26,422 nucleotides of DNA from CAZDGK01 sp964505035 (lineage in GTDB: Bacteria > Patescibacteriota > Saccharimonadia > UBA4664), in assembly GCA_964505035.1 (NCBI GenBank), contig CAZDGK010000015.1, positions 1 through 26,422 of the forward strand, in the 5' to 3' direction. Position numbers and translations under genes: made by a program. The notes beneath the pieces are model-generated. The model had not been told where the DNA came from, searched no databases, and saw only the letters and a list, made by a program, of their open reading frames with translations. This document shows, one piece after another, positions 7,566 to 15,515 of the stretch (positions are counted from its first letter, which is position 1; every line of letters starts with the position of its first letter).

Positions 7566-7571
7566 TATGAT
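7566..7571 (+). promoter_or_regulatory. Extended -10 of the VIT transporter gene
   Basis: TGG-TATGAT; start expected near 7578, giving a 20-nt leader with AGAGAGG before the TTG start. It stands back to back with the promoter of the minus-strand hydrolase gene. Confidence 0.6.
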
Positions 7572-7597
7572 GAGGGGGTTTAGAGAGGAATGGGGCT

Positions 7598-8299
7598 TTG
7601 GCGGACAAGGAGTATAAGCGCGAGGACCATAAGTCGTCGCGGTCGCCGTGGCTGCGGGCGGCGGTGTTGGGCGTGAATGACGGGATCGTGTCGACGTCGA
7701 GCCTAATGCTGGGTGTGGCGGCGGCGCAGGCGTCGGGGGCTGTAATACTGACGGCTGGTATTGCTGGGCTGGTGGCGGGAGCGGCCAGCATGGCTATCGG
7801 CGAGTATGTGTCGGTGAGCTCACAGCGGGATTCGGAAAAGGCGGACCTGGAGCTCGAGGCGTGGGAGCTGAAAAACTTCGCGGAGGATGAGGAAAAGGAA
7901 CTGGCGCAGATATACGAGCGCAAGGGCTTGAAGCCGGAGCTGGCGGCCCAGGTGGCGCGGCAGCTGCATGAGCACGATGCTCTGGCGGCACACGCGCAGG
8001 ACGAGCTGGGGATTGATCACAAGTCGCTGTCGAATCCGATACTGGCGAGCGTGAGCTCGGCAGTGAGCTTCGCGGTGGGCGCAGCGGTGCCGATCGCGGC
8101 GGCCTTGGTGGCGCATGGTGTGATGGCGGCGGCGGCAATCGTGGGCGCGTCGCTGCTGGCGCTGGCGCTGTCTGGGGCGGCTGGCGCGTACATTGGCGGC
8201 GGTGGCAAGCGATTTGCGGCGCTGCGGGTGCTGATAGGCGGCGGTGCGGCCATGGCAGTGACGGCTTGGATTGGCTCGCTGGTGGGGGCGGCGCTGTAG
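7598..8299 (+). CDS. VIT family (VIT1/CCC1-like) iron/manganese transporter
   Basis: 233 residues. The first membrane segment carries the family signature (LGVNDGIVSTSSLMLGVAAA), the second continues into AGAASMAIGEYVSVSSQRDSE, a soluble charged helical region follows (about 70-140, with DLELEAWELKNFAEDEEKE), and three hydrophobic helices close the protein. This is the five-helix layout of VIT proteins, which move Fe(II) or Mn(II) by proton exchange across the membrane. The cytoplasmic acidic helices are the metal-binding domain in plant VIT1. The start is TTG at 7598, chosen because AGAGAGG lies 9-10 nt upstream and the frame begins close to the family's N terminus. Confidence 0.9.
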   Translation: MADKEYKREDHKSSRSPWLRAAVLGVNDGIVSTSSLMLGVAAAQASGAVILTAGIAGLVAGAASMAIGEYVSVSSQRDSEKADLELEAWELKNFAEDEEKELAQIYERKGLKPELAAQVARQLHEHDALAAHAQDELGIDHKSLSNPILASVSSAVSFAVGAAVPIAAALVAHGVMAAAAIVGASLLALALSGAAGAYIGGGGKRFAALRVLIGGGAAMAVTAWIGSLVGAAL

Positions 8300-8315
8300 T
8301 CTGACAACTTTGGCA

Positions 8316-8344
8316 TTGTGCGATCAGCGGCACGGGCATAGGAT
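8316..8344 (+). promoter_or_regulatory. Possible promoter of purF
   Basis: TTGTGC (8316-8321), 17-nt spacer, TAGGAT (8339-8344). Both boxes are imperfect; the position would give a leader of about 35 nt with a GAGGGAGAG Shine-Dalgarno. Confidence 0.35.
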
Positions 8345-8387
8345 AAGAAGTAACACTTTGTGAGTTGCTGACAGAGGGAGAGCAGCC

Positions 8388-9776
8388 TTGCCGGGACTGA
8401 CCGAGAAATGCGGAGTTTTTGGAGTTATGACCGCTAAGCGGTACGCAGCTCGGGCGACGTATTATGGGTTGTATGCATTACAACACCGGGGGCAGGAGAG
8501 CTCAGGGATTGCGAGCGTGGTGGAGGGCAAGATCAAGCGCCATGCCGGTGAGGGACTGGTGGCGCATGTGTACGACCAGCAAGATCTGGACGGGCTGAAG
8601 TCTGGCTTGGCGATTGGGCACAACCGGTATGCGACGTCGGGTGGTAAGGATGGAGCGCATCTGCAGCCAACGGTGGACCACGAGGCGGGCATCGCCTTTG
8701 CGCACAATGGCAACTTGCCAGATACGACGGCGATTGAGCGGTTCCTGGACGAGCATGGCGTTGGCCGGATTGGTCTGAATGACTCGCAGATGATGGGCGC
8801 GGCGATTGCCTGGCATGTGCGGCAGGGCAAGGGTTTGGCAGACGCGGTGGAGGCGGCTTGGCCGCTGTTTACGGGAGCGTTTTCGTGTGTGGCGATGGAT
8901 GCGGGGACGCTGGTGGGTTTTCGCGATGAGTGCGGCATCCGGCCGCTATGCCTGGGCGGTCTGGATGACGGGTTCGCGATTGCGTCGGAGAGCTGCGCAT
9001 TCGATACGATTGGCGCGGCGTTTTTGCGCGATGTGAAGCCCGGCGAGCTGGTGAGCATAAGTGCTGAGGGTGTGAGCAGCCGGCAAGTGGTAAAGGCGCG
9101 GACGCGGCTGGATTTGTTTGAGTACGTGTACTTTGCCCGGCCGGACAGCTTGCTGATGGGGCGCAAGGTTAATGAGGTGCGGCGCAATCTGGGCCGGGAG
9201 CTGGCGGCGGAGCATCCGCGGCAGGTGGATGTGGTGATTCCGGTGCCGGATAGCGCTATCCCGGCGGCATTGGGATACGCCGAGGCCAGCGGGGTGCGGT
9301 TTGACCACGGCTTTGTGAAGAACCGCTATATCCACCGGACGTTTATCCGGCCGACGCAGGAGATGCGCGAGCGGGACGTGCAGACCAAGCTCAATCCGGT
9401 GCCGGAGGTGATTATGGGCAAGGATGTGGCGGTGGTGGATGACTCGATTATTCGGGGTACCAGCATGGTGCAGATTGTGCGGATGCTGCACGGGGCGGGG
9501 GCGCGCAGTGTGCATGTGCTGATAAGCTCGCCACCGGCGATGTACCCGGACTTTTATGGTATTAATACGCCCGACCAGCAGGAGCTGATTGGGGCGCGGC
9601 TGAGCGTGGAAGAGGTGCGGCAGTTTATTGGGGCGGATAGCCTGGGCTTCTTGAGCCTGGACGCGACAGTGCGGGCGACGGGGTGGCCCAAGAGCAAGCT
9701 CAACACCTCGTGCTTTGACGGGGTGTACCCGATTGATATTGGCGCGCGAGCGCGAGATGTGGCTAGGGTCAGCTAA
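8388..9776 (+). CDS. purF: Amidophosphoribosyltransferase
   Basis: 462 residues, normal length. Transfers the amide nitrogen of glutamine to PRPP, the first step of purine synthesis. The N-terminal glutaminase begins MPGLTEKCGVFG: Cys8 would become the nucleophile after removal of a 7-residue propeptide. LQHRGQESSGIA and HNRYATSG are class II glutaminase motifs. The phosphoribosyltransferase part holds the PRPP loop VAVVDDSIIRGTS at about 346-358, and FARPDS and KNRYIHRTFI segments. The TTG start follows GAGGGAGAG. No other pur gene lies in the window, so it stands alone rather than in a pur operon; whether the rest of the pathway exists elsewhere cannot be seen. Confidence 0.96.
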   Translation: MPGLTEKCGVFGVMTAKRYAARATYYGLYALQHRGQESSGIASVVEGKIKRHAGEGLVAHVYDQQDLDGLKSGLAIGHNRYATSGGKDGAHLQPTVDHEAGIAFAHNGNLPDTTAIERFLDEHGVGRIGLNDSQMMGAAIAWHVRQGKGLADAVEAAWPLFTGAFSCVAMDAGTLVGFRDECGIRPLCLGGLDDGFAIASESCAFDTIGAAFLRDVKPGELVSISAEGVSSRQVVKARTRLDLFEYVYFARPDSLLMGRKVNEVRRNLGRELAAEHPRQVDVVIPVPDSAIPAALGYAEASGVRFDHGFVKNRYIHRTFIRPTQEMRERDVQTKLNPVPEVIMGKDVAVVDDSIIRGTSMVQIVRMLHGAGARSVHVLISSPPAMYPDFYGINTPDQQELIGARLSVEEVRQFIGADSLGFLSLDATVRATGWPKSKLNTSCFDGVYPIDIGARARDVARVS

Positions 9777-9780
9777 ATAA

Positions 9781-9817
9781 AGGCAAAAGGAAGGCCGGCG
9801 GGATGGTTACCGCCGGC
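9781..9817 (-). terminator. Terminator of the 9831-10079 gene
   Basis: GCCGGCGG (9794-9801) pairs with CCGCCGGC (9810-9817). On the minus strand the hairpin is followed by a pyrimidine-rich stretch (TTCCTTTTGCCTTTATTT). On the + strand no T-tract follows, but the hairpin may still protect the purF 3' end. Confidence 0.65.
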
Positions 9818-9830
9818 GGGGTTGTCAGAG

Positions 9831-10079
9831 TCAGGCCGCAGCGCGGGCTCGGGCGTCCCTGAGCAGACTAGTCTCCAGATCGTTGTGGTTCTTGCGGTAG
9901 AGCGGCTTGCAAGCCTCCATGAGTGCCAGCTTGGCGGCGTTGGTCGCATCGTCATCGCGCGCAGCGCGCGCGGCGACGACGGCGTCCGCCAGAGCACTCA
10001 ATTCAGCCAGCTTTGCCGGCTCCACCTGATCCGCAACGGGCTTTCGGTAGTCAAACAGTTTCGCAGTTGCCTCAGCCAT
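9831..10079 (-). CDS. Small Ala-rich helical protein, unknown
   Basis: 82 residues, no membrane segment, rich in Ala and charged residues, predicted to be mostly helical (for example KLAELSALADAVVAARAARDDD). I do not recognise a family. Expression signals are strong: a near-consensus promoter on the minus strand and GAAGGGAG before the ATG. It is divergent from the HAD-like gene. The strong promoter suggests an abundant small protein; its role is open. Confidence 0.7.
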   Translation of the reverse strand: MAEATAKLFDYRKPVADQVEPAKLAELSALADAVVAARAARDDDATNAAKLALMEACKPLYRKNHNDLETSLLRDARARAAA

Positions 10080-10115
10080 AATGGGCTCCCTTCGAGGTCG
10101 ACAGCTGACCTTATA

Positions 10116-10144
10116 ATAATAGCACTTATCTCTGTAATTGTCAA
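10116..10144 (-). promoter_or_regulatory. Near-consensus extended promoter of the 9831-10079 gene
   Basis: On the minus strand TTGACA (10144-10139), a 17-nt spacer ending in TGC, then TATTAT (10121-10116). Leader of about 30 nt. One of the strongest promoters in the window. Confidence 0.85.
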
Positions 10145-10232
10145 GATTTGGGGTAGTGAGACTGGCGCGTTAGCCGCATAAGTGGTACCGTAGACCGGCG
10201 CTACACCTAGCCAATCGAGAGGGGTGAATAGC

Positions 10233-10748
10233 ATGGTTGAACCACGGCCCAAACGAATATTGGGCGTGGATATCGGTGGCGTGATCATTGACGGTTCGGC
10301 CGGAGTGAGCAGTGGCGACGACACGGATCTGGATGATGAGGGGTTTCTGGAGACGCCGGCGATAGCTGGGGCGATCCGCATGATTGCCCAGCTAAACCTG
10401 GCGTTTGACCAGACCTATCTCATTTCCAAGGCCCGGCCGGCGACCCGTGAGCGCACTAATCGCTGGCTGAAACACCACAACTTCTACGGATTGACGGGCA
10501 TCGTGCCGCAACGCGTGATTTACACCGATGACCGTATCCAGAAGGCAGTGGTGGCGAGCTTGGTGGGCATTAGCCACTTCGTCGACGACAAACTGGAGGT
10601 GCTGAAGTATCTCAAGGGGGTCGCGCGTTGCCGAGTGCTGTTTCGGTCCGATCCGAGCGAGGTCACGAACTTCATTGATGACCTGCCGGGGGTGTTCATG
10701 GTGGACACCTGGGCTCAGGCGGCTGAAGTGTTGCGGGTCAGCCCGTAA
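10233..10748 (+). CDS. HAD-superfamily-like protein
   Basis: 171 residues from ATG 10233. The first strand ends in the HAD-like loop GVDIGGVIID, a second conserved loop is TYLISKARP, and a late acidic loop is SHFVDDKLEVL, in the order expected for HAD motifs I, II and IV. In motif I the residue two after the first Asp is Gly (DIG), where phosphatases have the acid/base Asp, and the loop II Ser/Thr is in LISKA. It may be a phosphotransferase-like or non-catalytic member. A GTG at 10224 is in frame, but GAGAGGGG at 10216-10223 fits the ATG better. A TGG-TACCGT at 10183-10191 is a weak candidate promoter. A strong terminator follows. Confidence 0.65.
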   Translation: MVEPRPKRILGVDIGGVIIDGSAGVSSGDDTDLDDEGFLETPAIAGAIRMIAQLNLAFDQTYLISKARPATRERTNRWLKHHNFYGLTGIVPQRVIYTDDRIQKAVVASLVGISHFVDDKLEVLKYLKGVARCRVLFRSDPSEVTNFIDDLPGVFMVDTWAQAAEVLRVSP

Positions 10749-10754
10749 CACGTG

Positions 10755-10787
10755 GAGGTCCCGGTACAGTACCGGGGCCTCGCTTTT
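10755..10787 (+). terminator. Rho-independent terminator of the HAD-like gene
   Basis: GAGGTCCCGGT pairs with ACCGGGGCCTC (one G-U) around a 5-nt loop, followed by GCTTTTTG. Confidence 0.85.
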
Positions 10788-10829
10788 TGATATTGCCCAG
10801 CTAGGCTAGGGCGCTGTTCAGGATTGAGA

Positions 10830-10835
10830 TACAAT
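10830..10835 (+). promoter_or_regulatory. -10 of polA, leaderless position
   Basis: TACAAT ends 7 nt before the polA ATG. No Shine-Dalgarno is visible between it and the start, so the mRNA probably starts at the AUG. Confidence 0.65.
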
Positions 10836-10842
10836 ACTGGAT

Positions 10843-13641
10843 ATGGAAAAGAAGCCATTACTGGTATTGGTGGACGGGTCGGCGGTGTTTCACCGGGGCT
10901 ACCACGCGATCCCGCATTTGAGCAACCGGGCGGGCGAGCCGACGAACGCGACGTATGGGTTTATCACGATCCTGCTGAAGGTACTGGAGTCGCTGAAGCC
11001 GGACTACGTGATTGTGGCTTGGGACAAGGGTGATGAGACGGTATTTCGCAAGGAACTATATCCGGAATACAAGGCTCATCGCGCGGCGCCGCCTGAGGAT
11101 TTGTTTGTGCAGAAGCCGGATACGAAGGCGCTGGTGGAGGCGCTGGGTTTGCCGTGGATTGAGGTGGCTGGGTATGAGGCCGATGACATCATTGGTACGC
11201 TGGCGCGTAAGGCCGAGGCGCGGGGTGACGTGGGGATTGTGATCGCGACGGGTGACCGGGACCAGCTGCAGCTGATTGATAAGGCGACGGTGGTGGATTT
11301 GTTTAACCCGCGAGGGACGGAGCCGACGCGCTATGACCTAGCTAAGATGCAGGAACGGTATGGGCTGACGCCGGAGCAGTTTATTGACTACAAGGCGCTG
11401 GTGGGAGACACGAGCGATAACATTCCGGGCGTGAAGGGCATTGGCGAGAAGGGGGCTATCAAGCTGCTGGCGGAGTACGGCACGCTGGATGGGATTTATG
11501 AGCATGCCGATGAGATCACGGGAAGTGTGGGAGAGAAACTGCGGTCTAGCAAGGAAATGGCCTATCTGAGCCGCAAACTTAGCGAGATCGTCTGCGACAT
11601 GGATCTGGAACTGGACTTGGACAAGGCGCGGGTGGGCCAGTATGACCGCGATAAGCTGGACGAGCTGTTCCGGCGGCTGGACTTTAAGCATACATTGCTG
11701 AGCCGGCTGCCGGCTGGGCCAGGTAGCGGCGCGGGGGCGAAGGCGAGTAATGATGAGGGCGAGCTAACGCTGTTTGGGCCGGGCGAAGGCCGGGCTAAGC
11801 CTGAGCGGTCGCATTTGGGTACTGTGACATACAAGGCGGTACAGGATATGGCCGAGCTGCAGAGGCTGGCCAAGGAGCTGGCGGCAGTGAAGTGCTTCGC
11901 GTTTGATACCGAGACGACGGGGGTAGATACGCTGGTGGCGGACCTGGTGGGGATGAGCGTGTGCTTCAAGACGGGGGAGGCGTATTACATTCCGGTGGGA
12001 CACGTGCAGGGCTCACAGCTGGCCCGGGATGAGGCGCTGGAGGTGCTGCGGCCGGTGTTTGAGAACCCGGCGATTGGTAAGACGGGGCACAACCTGAAGT
12101 TTGACTACGAGGTAATGGCCAAACACGGTGTGCGGATGCAGGGGATCGTGTTTGACACGATGATCGCGGCGTTTTTGCTGAACTCGGCGGGTCGGGGGCC
12201 GTCGCTGGATGATTTGGCGTATTCGGAGCTGGGCGTGGAGATGATCCCGATTGCTGAGCTGATCGGAACGGGACGCAATCAGATAACGTTTGCGGCGACG
12301 GAGATTGAGCCGGCGACGACGTATGCGGCTGAGGATGCCGACATGGCCTGGCGGCTGTATGAGCGGCTGCGACCGCGACTGGCCGAGGCGACGCCGGTAA
12401 ACGAGTACGGCTGGACTGTGGAGCGGCTAGCGGATGAGGTGGAGTGGCCGACCGTGACGGTGCTGGCTGAAATGGAGCTGGCGGGGATTGAGCTGGATAC
12501 GGCGTTTTTGGCTAAGTACGGCCAGAAACTGAATGCGCAGATCGCTGAGCTGAAGGAGCAGATTTATAAATATGCTGGCGAGGAGTTTAACCTGGAATCG
12601 CCGGCGCAGCTGGGACAGATATTGTACGGGCGGCTGGGGTTAAGCCAAGCGGGGGTGAAGAAGGGGAAGACTGGCTTGAGTACGGCGGCGACGGAGCTGG
12701 AGAAGCTGCGCGATGCCCACCCTGTAGTTCCGCTCCTGATGCAGTACCGGGAGCTAACCAAGCTGATGAGCACGTATGTGGAGGCCTTGCCAGCGCAGGT
12801 GGCTGCAGACGGACGGGTGCACACGAACTTTAGCCAGACGATTGTGCCGAGTGGACGCCTGAGCTCAAATAACCCAAACCTGCAGAATATCCCAGTGCGG
12901 ACGGAGGCGGGGCGGGAGATCCGAACGGCGTTTGTGGCGCCAAAGGGGCGGGTGCTGGTGGCGGCCGACTATTCGCAGATTGAGCTGCGGGCGGCGGCGG
13001 CGCTGAGTGGCGACACGGCGATGACCCAGACATTTCGGGATGGTGAGGACTTGCACATAGCGACAGCGGCTGAGCTGTATGGTGTGGACCCGGCGGCGGT
13101 GACCAAGGATCAGCGGGCGGCGGCCAAGACGGTGAACTTTGGTGTGCTGTATGGCATTAGCGCGCACGGCTTGAGCGTGGGTACAGGAATGGATATCAAG
13201 CAGGCGCAGGGGTTTATTGATCGGTATTTCGAGATCCGGCCGCAACTACGCGCCTATCTGGACGGCCTGAAGAAGCAGGCGTATGACGAGGGGTATGTGG
13301 CGACCTGGTTTAACCGCCGGCGGGCGACTCCGGAGGTGCGGTCGGCCAACTTTATGCACCGTCAGGCGGCGGAGCGAGTGGCGCTTAACATTCCGATCCA
13401 GGGGACGGCCGCGGATATCTACAAGCTGGCAATGATCGCGGTGACCGAGAAGCTGGCGAGTGGCGAGTATGGTGATGCGAAGCTACTGCTGCAAATCCAT
13501 GACGAGCTGATTGTGGAGTGCCCGGAGGCGCAGGGTGCGGCGGTAGCCGAGATGCTGTGTGAGACAATGGAAAGCGTAATCGATATCGGCGTACCGCTAG
13601 TAGTGGATACCTCGGTGGGTACTAATTGGGGAGAGTTGTGA
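10843..13641 (+). CDS. polA: DNA polymerase I
   Basis: 932 residues with all three domains. 1-290: 5'-3' nuclease (VLVDGSAVFHRGYHAI, VAGYEADDIIGTLA, ATGDRDQLQLID, SDNIPGVKGIGEKGA). 325-510: 3'-5' proofreading exonuclease with its acidic residues kept (Asp355 and Glu357 in FAFDTETTG, Asp421 in HNLKFDYE, Tyr494/Asp498 in TTYAAEDAD), so proofreading should be active, unlike many bacterial homologues. 540-932: polymerase with motif A Asp709 (VAADYSQIELR), O-helix Arg758/Lys762/Phe766/Tyr770 and motif C Asp887 (QIHDELIVECPE). A Gly/Ala linker (290-322) joins the first two domains. It acts in repair and Okazaki fragment processing. The gene looks leaderless and is followed after 1 nt by an unknown gene. 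Confidence 0.97.
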   Translation: MEKKPLLVLVDGSAVFHRGYHAIPHLSNRAGEPTNATYGFITILLKVLESLKPDYVIVAWDKGDETVFRKELYPEYKAHRAAPPEDLFVQKPDTKALVEALGLPWIEVAGYEADDIIGTLARKAEARGDVGIVIATGDRDQLQLIDKATVVDLFNPRGTEPTRYDLAKMQERYGLTPEQFIDYKALVGDTSDNIPGVKGIGEKGAIKLLAEYGTLDGIYEHADEITGSVGEKLRSSKEMAYLSRKLSEIVCDMDLELDLDKARVGQYDRDKLDELFRRLDFKHTLLSRLPAGPGSGAGAKASNDEGELTLFGPGEGRAKPERSHLGTVTYKAVQDMAELQRLAKELAAVKCFAFDTETTGVDTLVADLVGMSVCFKTGEAYYIPVGHVQGSQLARDEALEVLRPVFENPAIGKTGHNLKFDYEVMAKHGVRMQGIVFDTMIAAFLLNSAGRGPSLDDLAYSELGVEMIPIAELIGTGRNQITFAATEIEPATTYAAEDADMAWRLYERLRPRLAEATPVNEYGWTVERLADEVEWPTVTVLAEMELAGIELDTAFLAKYGQKLNAQIAELKEQIYKYAGEEFNLESPAQLGQILYGRLGLSQAGVKKGKTGLSTAATELEKLRDAHPVVPLLMQYRELTKLMSTYVEALPAQVAADGRVHTNFSQTIVPSGRLSSNNPNLQNIPVRTEAGREIRTAFVAPKGRVLVAADYSQIELRAAAALSGDTAMTQTFRDGEDLHIATAAELYGVDPAAVTKDQRAAAKTVNFGVLYGISAHGLSVGTGMDIKQAQGFIDRYFEIRPQLRAYLDGLKKQAYDEGYVATWFNRRRATPEVRSANFMHRQAAERVALNIPIQGTAADIYKLAMIAVTEKLASGEYGDAKLLLQIHDELIVECPEAQGAAVAEMLCETMESVIDIGVPLVVDTSVGTNWGEL

Positions 13642-13642
13642 T

Positions 13643-14230
13643 ATGCCAGCAGAGCAGATGGGGCACGGCACAGCGGTGCCATCGGAAAACTGGGATGACG
13701 CGCTACAGCAACTGGTAAATGAGCAAGCGGATGCGACGACACGCGAGAACAAGGCCTTTGAAGACCTGGATGCTCAGGTGCAGGTGATTGTGAAAGAGCT
13801 GCGGGCCAAGGATCAGACCAGTGCGTTGACGACGCCGGGCCAGCCGGACGAAGGTGGGCCAGCTGAGACGGTGGGTGAGCGAACCAAGGCCGTCTGGGTG
13901 GATGAGCCTGGCCAGGAGAGACGGGCTAAGTATTCATTTGTGTCGTATGAGGTGGGGAAGCTGGAGGGGACTGGGATGGTGATGGTTGATTCGGAGACGC
14001 CAAACCACGAAAGCTTGAGTGAGCGCTACACCATAGGCATTCGGGGCGAAGATGGCGGCTGGCGGGTGCGGCATGAGACGGCCAACTTGTCGACTGGGCA
14101 ATCGAGCGAGGTTTGGCTCAGTGGCGAGCAGATGGAGGCGTTGGTGGGGCGGCTGCACGGTGTCTGGCAGGAAATTCGCCGCGGCGATTACCAGGTAGAT
14201 GGCGAGACCGGCGAGTACGTGACGGTTTAG
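13643..14230 (+). CDS. Unknown protein co-transcribed with polA
   Basis: 195 residues, acidic, no membrane segment. The first 70 residues look helical (WDDALQQLVNEQADATTREN), followed by a Pro/Gly-rich linker and a beta-rich C-terminal half (AKYSFVSYEVGKLEGTGMVM, ERYTIGIRGEDGGWRVRHE, VWLSGEQMEALVGRLHGVWQ). No family recognised. The ATG begins 1 nt after the polA stop, with GGGGAGAG upstream, and no promoter lies between them, so it should share the polA transcript. Function unknown; the linkage to polA may be incidental. Confidence 0.7.
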   Translation: MPAEQMGHGTAVPSENWDDALQQLVNEQADATTRENKAFEDLDAQVQVIVKELRAKDQTSALTTPGQPDEGGPAETVGERTKAVWVDEPGQERRAKYSFVSYEVGKLEGTGMVMVDSETPNHESLSERYTIGIRGEDGGWRVRHETANLSTGQSSEVWLSGEQMEALVGRLHGVWQEIRRGDYQVDGETGEYVTV

Positions 14231-14250
14231 GTAAGCGATAAAAACGGAGA

Positions 14251-14275
14251 CGGACCCCCATGATGAGGGGGTCCG
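14251..14275. terminator. Hairpin between convergent genes
   Basis: Perfect 9-bp stem CGGACCCCC / GGGGGTCCG with loop ATGATGA. On the minus strand it is followed by TCTCCGTTTTTATC, so it best serves the minus-strand gene at 14282-14617; on the + strand it closes the polA unit without a T-tract. Confidence 0.7.
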
Positions 14276-14281
14276 GTGGGA

Positions 14282-14617
14282 TTAGGCGTCGAAGGGCTCG
14301 GTGTCGAGCTTCGCTCGGGCCTGGGCGGTGGTTTCGGCGATGGCCTGCTGGGCCAGCTGGCGGCTGCGCCAATAGCTGAAGGCGCCGACGGCGGCGACCG
14401 CTACGTCGATGGCCAGCAGGATCAGATTGGTCTGCCAGGCGATGATCTGCCTGAGGTAGAAGGTGAGCAGGAAGCCGGCGCAGAGGAAGGCGGCGTTGCG
14501 CCACCACCGGCTGTGCCGATGCTTGCGGTTGTCCCGCAGCAGGGCGCGAGCCACGGTTTTGGCCACTCTCTGCTTGAGCCGTTCGACCTCTTCGGGACTG
14601 ATATCGTCGTTGGACAT
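14282..14617 (-). CDS. Small two-helix membrane protein
   Basis: 111 residues. Hydrophilic basic N-terminal part (1-40), two hydrophobic helices (about 42-60, NAAFLCAGFLLTFYLRQIIA, and 63-82, NLILLAIDVAVAAVGAFSYW) and a polar C-terminal helix. No family recognised. The start has a strong Shine-Dalgarno (AGGGAGG) 6 nt before the ATG, and a good promoter upstream. Similar in size and shape to the gene at 15144-15458. Confidence 0.72.
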   Translation of the reverse strand: MSNDDISPEEVERLKQRVAKTVARALLRDNRKHRHSRWWRNAAFLCAGFLLTFYLRQIIAWQTNLILLAIDVAVAAVGAFSYWRSRQLAQQAIAETTAQARAKLDTEPFDA

Positions 14618-14649
14618 CCAAAACCTCCCTGGGTTTGGATAGACGGGTG

Positions 14650-14663
14650 TGGCCGGCCGGCCA
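14650..14663. promoter_or_regulatory. GC-only palindrome at the start of the 14282 transcript
   Basis: TGGCCGGCCGGCCA is a perfect 14-bp palindrome. It sits just downstream of the predicted start of transcription for the minus-strand gene (near 14664), where an operator could act. It could equally be a chance GC-rich inverted repeat. Confidence 0.3.
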
Positions 14664-14670
14664 CTTGATT

Positions 14671-14699
14671 GTTATATCATAAATGTATTAACTATTCAA
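14671..14699 (-). promoter_or_regulatory. Extended promoter of the 14282-14617 gene
   Basis: On the minus strand TTGAAT (14699-14694), 17-nt spacer ending in TGA, TATAAC (14676-14671). It begins immediately after the stop of the next minus-strand gene. Confidence 0.7.
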
Positions 14700-14700
14700 C

Positions 14701-15042
14701 CTAGCCGGCACAGGTGGAGAGGCGCAGGAAGATGTAGGCCAGGATACCTTGGCCGAGGAGTAGACTGGTGGTGGCGACGTAATAGCTGCCGAGGCCGAGA
14801 TTGTAGCCGGTACGCAGGCGCTTGGTGCCGAGATAGAGCATAAACAGGCCAAGAATGGCGATGCCAAACTCGGTGATGGCGGCGTTGGGGTTGGGGGCCA
14901 GGATGTAATTGGGGTTCTGGATGGCGCATGGCCGGTAGTGCATCATGGAGAATATGCCTTGCCAAAGGGCAAGAAACGCCACCATGCCAGAACTGGCAAC
15001 GATGGCGAAACGATGGAGCGGGATCGATCTGTGACTGGCCAC
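14701..15042 (-). CDS. Small membrane protein, unknown
   Basis: 113 residues. Three or four hydrophobic segments (FAIVASSGMVAFLALWQGIF, AITEFGIAILGLFMLYLG, YYVATTSLLLGQGILAYIFL). A short extracytoplasmic-looking loop holds Cys and Pro (MMHYRPCAIQNPNY). No family recognised. The frame opens further upstream at 15087, but the -10 TATAAT lies inside that extension, and AAGGAAC sits right before a GTG at 15042, which is therefore taken as the start. Confidence 0.7.
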   Translation of the reverse strand: MASHRSIPLHRFAIVASSGMVAFLALWQGIFSMMHYRPCAIQNPNYILAPNPNAAITEFGIAILGLFMLYLGTKRLRTGYNLGLGSYYVATTSLLLGQGILAYIFLRLSTCAG

Positions 15043-15060
15043 GAATTGTTCCTTGTTTGC

Positions 15061-15066
15061 ATTATA
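15061..15066 (-). promoter_or_regulatory. Extended -10 of the 14701-15042 gene
   Basis: On the minus strand TGC-TATAAT; start near 15054, so the leader is only about 12 nt but includes AAGGAA. Confidence 0.75.
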
Positions 15067-15092
15067 GCAGCATATTGGCGCAGGCAAGGGGA

Positions 15093-15119
15093 CGCCCGCG
15101 ACTATGATGGTCGCGGGCG
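15093..15119 (-). terminator. Hairpin after the 15144-15458 gene
   Basis: Perfect 10-bp stem CGCCCGCGAC / GTCGCGGGCG with loop TATGATG. No U-tract follows on the minus strand, so it may act as a terminator of a different type or a 3'-end stabiliser. Confidence 0.55.
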
Positions 15120-15143
15120 GAAGGGCTCTGCCCTGAAGCGGCG

Positions 15144-15458
15144 CTAGGCCGGATTGGGTGGACCCAGATAGTCGTTTAGGGCGAGGAAGGCCAGGAATTG
15201 GCTCCTAGCCTTCTGGGCCCGCCAGCGGAACCAGAACCACCCGGCGGTTAGGACGACCAAGCCGCCGATGGCAGAGCAGAGGGTGATAGTGGCGGCTAGG
15301 TTGAGTCCGGCGGCATCAAGGGCCACACTGGTTGCCACCAGGAGGACGCCGATGAATCCCGTGATCCGGGAGATTACCACCTGGTGAAGCTGCTCGAAGT
15401 GGCGGTGGGTGCGATGGTGCCTGGCTTGAAGCGTGTTCAGGTTTGGTAAGGTACTCAT
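15144..15458 (-). CDS. Small two-helix membrane protein
   Basis: 104 residues. A His-rich N-terminal part (LQARHHRTHRHFEQLHQ), two hydrophobic segments (about 34-52, GFIGVLLVATSVALDAAG, and 56-76, ATITLCSAIGGLVVLTAGWF), then a basic juxtamembrane stretch and a short tail. No family recognised. AAGGAG lies 7 nt before the ATG. It is divergent from mutM, with the two -10 boxes only a few bases apart. Confidence 0.72.
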   Translation of the reverse strand: MSTLPNLNTLQARHHRTHRHFEQLHQVVISRITGFIGVLLVATSVALDAAGLNLAATITLCSAIGGLVVLTAGWFWFRWRAQKARSQFLAFLALNDYLGPPNPA

Positions 15459-15498
15459 CGTTCGGCTCCTTGGGGCTGGTGAACGGATGACTGGGGTC

Positions 15499-15515
15499 AG
15501 GATATCATTTACACT
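15499..15515. promoter_or_regulatory. Overlapping divergent promoters of mutM and the 15144-15458 gene
   Basis: Minus strand: TGA-TATCCT (15507-15499), leader of about 34 nt with Shine-Dalgarno. Plus strand: TACACT (15510-15515), ending 6 nt before the mutM ATG, with no Shine-Dalgarno. The two -10 boxes are so close that only one polymerase could bind at a time. Confidence 0.55.
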
